Below are positions 1 through 4,552 of a DNA stretch of 6,762 nucleotides, one piece after another. The notes under the pieces are model-generated. The model made no database searches. It was not told the DNA's origin and saw only the letters and a program-made list of their open reading frames with translations. The DNA is from an uncultured Collinsella sp. (lineage in GTDB: Bacteria; Actinomycetota; Coriobacteriia; Coriobacteriales; Coriobacteriaceae). Where the stretch lies: NCBI GenBank assembly GCA_900545995.1, contig URBM01000100.1:1-6762 (forward strand). The letters are read 5' to 3'. A program made the translations under genes and the position numbers. Within the stretch, counting starts at the first letter, position 1; each line of letters opens with the position of its first letter.

Positions 1-47
1 GAGATCCTGAGATGTCTCGTGGGCTCGGAGATGTGTATAAGAGACAG
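1..47 (+). other. Untrimmed Nextera i7/read-2 adapter (not genomic)
   Basis: Bases 14-47 are the Nextera read-2 transposase adapter, ending in the 19-base Tn5 mosaic end AGATGTGTATAAGAGACAG at 29-47. Bases 1-5 (GAGAT) fit the end of the P7 oligo, and bases 6-13 (CCTGAGAT) match, from memory, Nextera XT index N715. Genomic sequence therefore begins at base 48. A plus-strand frame opens inside the adapter and yields the artefact peptide SEMCIRDR; it must not be annotated as a protein. Confidence 0.97.
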
Positions 48-63
48 GTTTATGGCAGGTCGG

Positions 64-918
64 TTAGTTAGCGGGCTGGAAGAAGGCTACGGCTACGGCG
101 CCGGGGCCTACGTGGGTGCCGATGGTGGCGCCGATGGTGTGAACGGGCAGTTCGCCCTCGGTGTGGCCAGCCCACAGTGCCGCGCTGTCCTCGACATACT
201 TCTTGAGCACCGCATCCGAAAGACCCGTATAGCCGAGCGCCAGCGGCATGGAAAAGTCGATGCCGCCTGCCTTTTCGACCTTCTGGTTGAGCAGGTTCCG
301 GCCGTTCTTGGAGCCACGAGCCTTGCCCAGCTGCACGATCAGACCGTCCTCCGCTGCCACAACGGGCTTCACATTGAGCAACGTGCCCACAGCACCAGCC
401 GCAGCAGACAGGCGACCGCCGCGAACGAGGTACTCAAGCGTCTCGAGCAGGCCGATGACGACTACACGGTCGCGCACGGCCTCGACAGCCGCCGCGATCT
501 GAGCCGCGCCCTGGCCCTCGTCCACCAAACGCAGCGCGTACTCAACCAGCACGCGCTCGCCCAGGGTAACGTTATTGCTATCCACCACATACACATCGCC
601 GCCCGGCGCCTCGGCAAGTGCGGTGCGGGCACTTTGGTTGGTGCCCGAAAGCTTAGCGCCCACGGTAATAATCACTGCCTCATCGCCGGCCTCACGCGCC
701 TCGGCAATAGCCTGCGAAAACGCGTACGGGTTGACCTGGCCGGTCTTAGGCAGCTCATCGCGCTCCACGAGCATCTCGTAAAAGCGCTGGTGATCGATGT
801 CGACGCCATCCATGTACACATCGGTGCCAAAGGTGACGGACAGCGGCAGAACACGCAGAGCGGGGTGCTCAGCCGGCGACATATCGCTCGCGGAATCGGT
901 AATAATACGAATGGACAT
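64..918 (-). CDS. DegV family (FakB-like) fatty-acid-binding protein
   Basis: The product is a 284-residue DegV-family protein, the normal family length. FakB members of this family bind a fatty acid and present its carboxylate to the kinase FakA, making acyl-phosphate for phospholipid synthesis in the cytosol. Visible family motifs are TDSASD at residues 7-12, KTGQVNP near 58-64, KLSGTNQSA at 89-97 (the Ser/Thr loop that holds the carboxylate in FakB), GGRLSAAAG at 167-175, LLNVKPV at 180-186 and GATIGTHVGPGA at 263-274 with the conserved His. The start at 918 is chosen because AAGAAAGGAT lies just upstream and the protein then begins MSIRIITDS as the family does; the longer open frame to 981 adds an unrelated extension. 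The stop lies 16 bases from the adapter junction, so the C terminus is intact but anything downstream, including a fakA or terminator, is lost. The gene follows a MarR regulator by 118 bases with no convincing promoter or terminator between them, so co-transcription is likely. The ligand and kinase partner are inferred. Confidence 0.93.
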   Translation of the reverse strand: MSIRIITDSASDMSPAEHPALRVLPLSVTFGTDVYMDGVDIDHQRFYEMLVERDELPKTGQVNPYAFSQAIAEAREAGDEAVIITVGAKLSGTNQSARTALAEAPGGDVYVVDSNNVTLGERVLVEYALRLVDEGQGAAQIAAAVEAVRDRVVVIGLLETLEYLVRGGRLSAAAGAVGTLLNVKPVVAAEDGLIVQLGKARGSKNGRNLLNQKVEKAGGIDFSMPLALGYTGLSDAVLKKYVEDSAALWAGHTEGELPVHTIGATIGTHVGPGAVAVAFFQPAN

Positions 919-1036
919 AGCGAATCCTTTCTTGCGCGGACCTCTCGCAGGGAATTTTGACAGCAAGCCCCGGCACGGCATACGCGCTCAAACGGGACTA
1001 TGCAGTTGTTAATTGGAAGCAAATGCCTTGGCGGCC

Positions 1037-1486
1037 TTAGATCTCGCGCAGGGTGTTGAGAATCGTGCGTAGCGACGCATACATCTGCTCGCGCTGCTCC
1101 ACACCCATAGCCTTACCGGTGGTATCGAGCACCTCGCGAATGATGCGGTCCGCCTCGCTCATACTCTCGCCGCCCAGAGCGGTCAGGCGCACCGGAGCAC
1201 GATACTTAACGGCGGCATCGCCCGAATCATCGACCTCGACGTAGCCGCCCTCCTCCAGATGCGCGAGCGTGCGCGAGACGGCGGCGCGGGTCACGCCTGC
1301 CATGCGAGCGAGGTCGGCGCCAGTCAGGCCGTCCTTGCTGCGCTCAAGATAGTACAGGCACATAACGTCGGAGCCCTTGAGGCCCAGCCTTGCGCCCTCG
1401 GATGTCTTAATGCGCTGGATCTCCTTGTAGAGCCCGCTGATCAGTCCGACAAAGTCCTCGAAACGTGTCTCGTCGTTCTGCTGCAT
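1037..1486 (-). CDS. MarR family transcriptional regulator
   Basis: This 149-residue protein has the size and layout of a MarR dimeric winged-helix repressor: an N-terminal dimerisation helix (about 8-28), a helix-turn-helix at about 53-80 (GLTGADLARMAGVTRAAVSR followed by LAHLEEGGYVE), a wing at about 84-102 with basic residues ending in VRLTALG, and a C-terminal helix (about 108-147). MarR proteins bind palindromic operators and usually release DNA on binding a small ligand. The chosen ATG has a modest AAAGG-type ribosome site rather far upstream (about 14 bases), so initiation may be weak. It is the first gene of a probable two-gene unit with the downstream DegV gene. In Firmicutes the MarR protein FabT controls fatty-acid synthesis and responds to exogenous fatty acid supplied through FakAB, so a lipid-sensing role is attractive here, but nothing in the sequence proves it. 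An imperfect palindrome at 1523-1538 could be its own operator. Confidence 0.9.
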   Translation of the reverse strand: MQQNDETRFEDFVGLISGLYKEIQRIKTSEGARLGLKGSDVMCLYYLERSKDGLTGADLARMAGVTRAAVSRTLAHLEEGGYVEVDDSGDAAVKYRAPVRLTALGGESMSEADRIIREVLDTTGKAMGVEQREQMYASLRTILNTLREI

Positions 1487-1522
1487 GGGAGACGACCGCC
1501 TTTCGCTTGCATAATGCTAACG

Positions 1523-1538
1523 GGTAAACATCTTAACC
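1523..1538. promoter_or_regulatory. Imperfect palindrome upstream of marR (possible operator)
   Basis: GGTAAA-CATC-TTAACC is a 16-base inverted repeat with 5 of 6 arm positions paired. It sits 37 bases before the marR start codon in an AT-richer stretch that also holds GTTAAC at 1574-1579. Size and position suit an autoregulatory MarR site, but the promoter boxes themselves are unclear, so this is only a candidate. Confidence 0.25.
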
Positions 1539-1589
1539 GTACTTATCGGCCGCCAGCCCTGCGCACCCTATTTGTTAACCCATCAACAT

Positions 1590-1630
1590 AAAAACCACCA
1601 CAAAGGGGACAGGCACCTTTGTGGTGGTTT
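1590..1630 (-). terminator. Intrinsic terminator of the B3/B4 gene, made from hairpin repeat copy 1
   Basis: Read on the minus strand, a perfect 15-bp stem with a 9-base loop (arms 1616-1630 and 1592-1606) runs into TTTTT (1594-1590, partly within the stem). It begins 26 bases after the stop codon of the gene at 1657-2376 and lies before marR, so it should end that transcript. The plus-strand side has only a short T run. Confidence 0.65.
1592..1630 (-). repeat. Short palindromic repeat, copy 1 (GGGGACAGGCACC family)
   Basis: Arms AAACCACCACAAAGG and CCTTTGTGGTGGTTT enclose the loop GGACAGGCA. Its reverse complement matches 36 bases of the copy at 2549-2584, so the two copies are inverted relative to one another on either side of the B3/B4 gene. 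The build (short perfect stem, asymmetric loop that defines orientation, intergenic) is that of REP-type sequences mobilised by TnpA-REP/RAYT transposases. No such transposase gene is present here, so that link is inference. Confidence 0.8.
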
Positions 1631-1656
1631 GGGGCATCAATAGGTTCTAGGCGCCG

Positions 1657-2376
1657 CTACAGCTCCACGCAAGGATTGTCGCGGGTCACAAGCGTCTTAA
1701 TGACAACCGTCGCTCCCAGATAGCGCTCAAGCAGCTCGGCTAAGCGATCGATCGCAGCCTGGCAATCCCCCATCCGCTCGGGCTCCACGCACTCAATCGC
1801 CAGGAACGCATCGGCCGAATCATCGGACAGCGCCGTTCGAACGCCGTCGCGCCAGTTCCAGCAGCGGCACACAGCGCCCGCATCGTCGATGTAGGCGAGC
1901 TCGCCGGGCAGCGTCGGATCGTCCGCCTCCTCGCCAAGCGGCAAGAACGCATCGCCACCGTCGGTCACCTTCAGGCGAAGGTCCCCCTCGATCGCATGCA
2001 GATCCTCGCCTCCCACGGGCAGCGCATAGGTCAGCGACACCGTGTTGTAAATATCCACCGCGGGCGTAATGTGGCCCACCGGCTTGCCTTTGAGCACGCG
2101 TTTGAGCAAGTTCTCGATCGAGCAGCGCGCGCCTTTCTTGGTCTTGAACAGACGATAGGCCTCGCGCCATGCCTTGACCGGTGCGTTCTCGCTGATAGTG
2201 TCGCTGGTCAGATGACGCTCCGCATCGATATTGGCGCGGTCGAGCAACGCCGCAATCGCATCCACGTCCTCTTGAGGAATCTGAGCCGTGGGCTTCATGC
2301 CCTCCACGACCACAACACCGACCGCTGCCTGCGGAAACAGCTCCCAGAATGAATCCTCGGCAATAAAGCTCTTCAT
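1657..2376 (-). CDS. Free-standing B3/B4 tRNA-binding domain protein
   Basis: This 239-residue protein resembles the stand-alone B3/B4 proteins (Pfam B3_4, COG3382), which are related to the editing domain of the phenylalanyl-tRNA synthetase beta chain, where the module recognises Tyr mischarged on tRNA-Phe. Visible family signatures are KSFIAEDSFWELFP at 2-15, KAWREAYRLFKTKKGARCSIENLLKR running 68-93, VDIYNTVSLTYALPVGGEDL at 107-126, FLPLGE at 144-149, GELAYIDDAG near 158-167 and CRCWNWRDG at 170-178. The catalytic core and anticodon parts of a synthetase are absent and the neighbours are not pheS/pheT, so this is not a fragment. The start at 2376 is preferred over an in-frame ATG at 2391 because AAGGGAG (2382-2388), which overlaps that upstream ATG region, is ideally spaced for 2376. 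The gene has its own candidate promoter at 2521-2549, a ~138-base structured leader and a hairpin terminator after the stop, so it is probably monocistronic. The in vivo role of these free-standing proteins is not settled; trans-editing is a hypothesis. Confidence 0.85.
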   Translation of the reverse strand: MKSFIAEDSFWELFPQAAVGVVVVEGMKPTAQIPQEDVDAIAALLDRANIDAERHLTSDTISENAPVKAWREAYRLFKTKKGARCSIENLLKRVLKGKPVGHITPAVDIYNTVSLTYALPVGGEDLHAIEGDLRLKVTDGGDAFLPLGEEADDPTLPGELAYIDDAGAVCRCWNWRDGVRTALSDDSADAFLAIECVEPERMGDCQAAIDRLAELLERYLGATVVIKTLVTRDNPCVEL

Positions 2377-2514
2377 ACGCTCTCCCTTCATTGTGCGCGC
2401 CCGAGTGAGGGCGCCTAAACAAAAAGCGCCCTTACAACGGCCACCTTCAAAGTCCTACGGTGCCGTCACAAGAACGCTTGCGCTGTCCCCATCCGGAGAA
2501 GGGGACGATATGTC
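2377..2514 (-). promoter_or_regulatory. Structured 5' leader of the B3/B4 gene
   Basis: If transcription starts about 7 bases after the -10 at 2521-2526, the leader is about 138 bases and full of inverted repeats. GTCCCC/GGGGAC pair at 2485-2490/2501-2506. GGTGCCGT pairs with ACGGCCACC at 2459-2466/2437-2445, with one bulged base. GTGAGGGCGC pairs with GCGCCCTTAC at 2405-2414/2426-2435, with one G-U. GGGCGC at 2409-2414 can instead pair with GCGCCC at 2397-2402, eight bases from the ribosome site. The last two pairings exclude each other, which is the form of a switch. I do not recognise a known riboswitch; the T-box core is not convincingly present. Confidence 0.4.
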
Positions 2515-2520
2515 AGGCGT

Positions 2521-2549
2521 ATTGTAACCCGAGTCATCCACGCGAGCAA
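2521..2549 (-). promoter_or_regulatory. Candidate sigma-70-type promoter for the B3/B4 gene
   Basis: On the minus strand TTGCTC (2549-2544) and TACAAT (2526-2521) are separated by exactly 17 bases. The -10 matches the consensus in 5 of 6 positions and the -35 in 3 of 6. The -35 box starts at the edge of hairpin repeat copy 2, so the tail of that repeat supplies part of the promoter. Confidence 0.5.
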
Positions 2550-2584
2550 AACCACCACAAAGGTGCCTGTCCCCTTTGTGGTGG
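2548..2584 (-). terminator. Intrinsic terminator of pckA, made from hairpin repeat copy 2
   Basis: On the minus strand a perfect 12-bp stem (2573-2584 with 2552-2563) and a 9-base loop are followed by TTTTG. It begins 19 bases after the pckA stop codon. The T tract is short, so termination may be partial. Confidence 0.55.
2549..2584 (+). repeat. Short palindromic repeat, copy 2 (opposite orientation to copy 1)
   Basis: CCACCACAAAGG and CCTTTGTGGTGG flank the loop TGCCTGTCC, which is the exact reverse complement of the loop in copy 1 at 1592-1630. Identity to inverted copy 1 runs for 36 bases (2549-2584) and stops at GG/ATATGG. Together the two copies bracket the B3/B4 gene and its leader. 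Confidence 0.8.
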
Positions 2585-2665
2585 ATATGGACTCACGGCG
2601 AAGCTAGTGGCGAAGTCCCAGCAGCCCGCGGCCGCGATGACGGGCGTCGGCGTGTACTTGAACGT
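2585..2665 (-). other. Probable repeat-associated sequence reading into the pckA 3' end
   Basis: The stretch between hairpin copy 2 and the codon for PckA Pro536 encodes a tail not expected in PckA. One frame over (starting at 2662 on the minus strand) it reads without a stop as FKYTPTPVIAAAGCWDF, then ATSFAVSPYP, and continues through the hairpin as PQRGQAPLW. From memory these peptide strings turn up as odd termini on unrelated proteins from gut bacteria, which would mean this stretch belongs to a larger repeat unit. The boundary is a guess. Confidence 0.3.
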
Positions 2666-4274
2666 GCGGGCCGGCGGCTTTGACGGACTCGGGCAGGTGC
2701 GAGTACTTCTTCTCGAAGTTCTCCTCGAACATCACGGCCAGGTTGTGCGCCGCCTCGTCGTAGCGCGCGGTGCTCTGCCAGTACTGGCGCGGCACCAGGA
2801 TGCCGTCGGGCACGCCGTGGCACGTCGTGGGAATGTCGACATTGAAGATATCGTCGTGCACGAACTCGCTGTCCTCGATGGTACCGTCGAGGGCGCGGGC
2901 CACCAGGGCGCGCGTGTAGGCAAGCTCGATGCGATGGCCCACGCCATAACCGCCGCCAATCCAGCCGGTGTTGACCAGATAGACGCGGGTGCGACCGTCG
3001 GCGATTCGCTCGCCGAGCATCTTGGCGTAGACCATAGGGTCGAGCGGCATAAACGGCTCTCCGAACAGCGAGGAGAACGTGGGCGTGGGCTCGGTGACGC
3101 CGACCTCGGTGCCGGGGATCTTGGCCGTAAAGCCCGTCACAAAGTGATACATGGCGGCGTCGGCCGTCAGGCGTGAGATGGGCGGCAACACGCCAAAGGC
3201 GTCGCAGGTCAGGAAGAGCACGACGCTTGGAGTGGTGCCCATGCCCTTGGTCCACGCGTTGGGGATATGCTCGACGGGGTAGGCCACGCGCGTGTTGTGC
3301 GTGATCGAGACGTCGTCGTAGTTGGGCTTGCGGTTCTCGTCGAGCACCACGTTTTCGCAGATGGCACCAAAGCGGACGGCGTTGAAGATTTCGGGCTCGT
3401 GGAACGCGTCCAGGCCCTCGCATTTGGCGTAGCAGCCACCCTCGATGTTGAAGATGCCCATGTCGGACCAACCGTGCTCGTCGTCGCCGATCAGTAGGCG
3501 CGTGGGGTTGGCCGAAAGCGTGGTCTTGCCGGTGCCGGACAGGCCAAAGAACACGGCGGTCTCGTGCGTGACGGGATCCATGCTGGCCGAGCAGTGCATG
3601 GGCAGTACGTCGTCCTCGACGGGCAGCAGGTAGTTCATGACGCTGAAGATCGACTTTTTAATCTCGCCGGAGTAGCCGGTACCCGCGACCAAAATCACGC
3701 ACTCCTGGAAGTTGATGACCACGGCGGCGCTGGAGTTGAGGCCCTTGATGGCAGGGTCGCATTGGTAGCCCGGCGCGGCGAGCACGCAGAAGTCCGGCTC
3801 GCCGGTGCGCGCGATTTCGCGGGCGAGCGGGCGGGCGAGCATCTGCTTAATGAAGAGCGCCTGGCTGGCACGCTCGCAGGCGACGAGCAGGCGGCGCGTA
3901 TGGTTGCGGTCGGCGCCGGCCATGCCGCGGGTGACGAACACATCGCGCTCGTTGAGATAGTCGACGATGCCGGCTTTGATGACCTCGTAGCTTTCGACGG
4001 ACAGCGGGCGGTTGACGGCGCCCCAGGCAATCTTGTCGTGGACATCGGGGGTGTCAACGATAAAGCGGTCGTTGGGCGAACGTCCGGTACGCTCCCCCGT
4101 CTCGATCACCAGCGCGCCGTTGGATGCCATGCGGCCTTCGTTGCGGCGGATGGCATGCTCGACGAGCTCTGCCGCCGGCAGGTCCACCAGCAGACGGGGT
4201 TGATTCTCGGCGGGATCTTCAACGAGCGTAATACCAAAGTTGGACAGAACTTCTGCAGGGGTAACACCAGGCAT
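2604..4274 (-). CDS. pckA: Phosphoenolpyruvate carboxykinase (ATP-type)
   Basis: PckA interconverts oxaloacetate + ATP and phosphoenolpyruvate + CO2 + ADP in the cytosol. It opens gluconeogenesis or, in anaerobes, fixes CO2 on PEP toward succinate while making ATP. The 556-residue product carries the ATP-type signatures: RSPNDRFIVD at 65-74, GTGYSGEIKKSIF at 198-210 with the active-site Lys, MHCSASM at 226-232, the P-loop GLSGTGKTTLSA at 244-255, the metal-binding DDEHGWSD at 264-271, GGCYAK at 279-284 and NTGWIGGGYGVGHRI near 435-449. The start at 4274 has a strong AAAGGAGG site (4279-4286) four bases upstream; the open frame to 4388 adds an unrelated 38-residue extension. The usual family length is about 520-540 residues, and homology appears to end near KAAGP (532-536). 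The last 20 residues, HVQVHADARHRGRG then LLGLRH, look foreign and are probably supplied by inserted repeat-associated sequence. Hairpin copy 2 follows the stop by 19 bases. A perfect 16-bp palindrome 75 bases upstream of the start may be a control site. Confidence 0.96.
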   Translation of the reverse strand: MPGVTPAEVLSNFGITLVEDPAENQPRLLVDLPAAELVEHAIRRNEGRMASNGALVIETGERTGRSPNDRFIVDTPDVHDKIAWGAVNRPLSVESYEVIKAGIVDYLNERDVFVTRGMAGADRNHTRRLLVACERASQALFIKQMLARPLAREIARTGEPDFCVLAAPGYQCDPAIKGLNSSAAVVINFQECVILVAGTGYSGEIKKSIFSVMNYLLPVEDDVLPMHCSASMDPVTHETAVFFGLSGTGKTTLSANPTRLLIGDDEHGWSDMGIFNIEGGCYAKCEGLDAFHEPEIFNAVRFGAICENVVLDENRKPNYDDVSITHNTRVAYPVEHIPNAWTKGMGTTPSVVLFLTCDAFGVLPPISRLTADAAMYHFVTGFTAKIPGTEVGVTEPTPTFSSLFGEPFMPLDPMVYAKMLGERIADGRTRVYLVNTGWIGGGYGVGHRIELAYTRALVARALDGTIEDSEFVHDDIFNVDIPTTCHGVPDGILVPRQYWQSTARYDEAAHNLAVMFEENFEKKYSHLPESVKAAGPHVQVHADARHRGRGLLGLRH

Positions 4275-4348
4275 GGGGCCTCCTTTAAAAACGCGACACG
4301 TTGACGCGACGCGCACTTTACTCACGTAAAGCCCGTTGTACCCGATAT

Positions 4349-4364
4349 GCAAAAACGTTTTTGC
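4349..4364. promoter_or_regulatory. pckA: Perfect 16-bp palindrome upstream of pckA (LacI/CcpA-type operator candidate)
   Basis: GCAAAAACGTTTTTGC is perfectly two-fold symmetric around a central CG, the hallmark of LacI-family and catabolite-type operators. It lies 74-90 bases before the pckA start, and TTGCAT at its edge on the minus strand could be a -35, with only a poor -10 (TTTACG) 16 bases on. A second inverted repeat, CTTTAC-TCAC-GTAAAG, lies at 4316-4331. No regulator gene of this class is in the window. Confidence 0.4.
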
Positions 4365-4413
4365 GGCAAGGGCGGCAAGCCCGCCCAACGGTCAAAAATC
4401 GCAGGCAAGCGGC

Positions 4414-4467
4414 CTAGTCATTGGGGACGCTTTTAAACGACTAGTCATTGGGGACACTCTTGAACAG
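4414..4467 (+). repeat. Tandem pair of 27-bp units starting CTAGTCATTGGGGAC
   Basis: Unit 1 (4414-4440) and unit 2 (4441-4467) abut and match at 22 of 27 positions. The first 15 bases are identical, and all five differences are transitions. Unit 2 is the left arm side of the hairpin at 4449-4490; unit 1 has no matching right arm and looks like a half copy. Confidence 0.75.
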
Positions 4468-4490
4468 ACAACATTCAAGGAGTGTCCCCA
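4449..4490. repeat. Hairpin repeat with GGGGACACTC arms
   Basis: TGGGGACACTCTTGAA (4449-4464) pairs with TTCAAGGAGTGTCCCCA (4474-4490), leaving one bulged G and a 9-base loop. The GGGGAC core is shared with the hairpins around the B3/B4 gene, but the rest differs, so this is a second REP-like family. It has no T tract on either side and is not a canonical terminator. Confidence 0.75.
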
Positions 4491-4493
4491 GAT

Positions 4494-4551
4494 GCCGGCA
4501 CTTAGGGACGTTCCCAAAGTGCCGGCACATAAGGAACGTCCCTAAGTGCCG
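4494..4551. repeat. Nested inverted repeat with alternative foldings, at the lctP stop
   Basis: CGGCACTTAGGGACGTTCC (4496-4514) and its exact complement at 4533-4551 give a 19-bp stem with an 18-base loop. The loop holds the self-complementary GTGCCGGCAC (4519-4528), so a competing hairpin is possible: 4494-4503 with 4517-4526, extended inside by GGGA/TCCC (4505-4508/4512-4515). The outer arm ends one base from the lctP stop codon, so in the transcript it forms at the very 3' end of the coding region. There is no T tract; a role in mRNA stabilisation or a simple REP-like insertion are both possible. Confidence 0.75.
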
Positions 4552-4552
4552 A

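Noticed and set aside
19..960. 313-residue plus-strand open frame
   Set aside because: It begins inside the adapter and is antisense to degV, which has clear family motifs; it is a GC-rich shadow frame.
919..1036. Promoter for degV alone
   Set aside because: TTGCTT and CATAGT are present on the minus strand but only 14 bases apart; no convincing box pair was found.
1590..2584. Composite transposon around the B3/B4 gene
   Set aside because: The flanking repeats are 36-base hairpins with no transposase and no visible target-site duplication, so a transposon call is not supported.
2604..2670. Sequencing frameshift at the pckA 3' end
   Set aside because: The other frame runs on through the hairpin repeat instead of giving a better PckA end, so repeat-derived tail sequence explains it better than an indel, though reads should confirm.
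2460..3176. 238-residue plus-strand open frame over the pckA 3' end
   Set aside because: It crosses the hairpin repeat and runs antisense to conserved PckA sequence; no ribosome site or family motif is seen.
3564..4304. 246-residue plus-strand open frame over the pckA 5' half
   Set aside because: It is antisense to the P-loop and other core PckA motifs and is Ala/Val/Gly/His-rich as expected for a shadow frame.
4414..4551. Possible CRISPR array from the clustered short repeats
   Set aside because: There are only two direct units, without spacers of uniform size, and the rest are inverted repeats; no cas gene is present.
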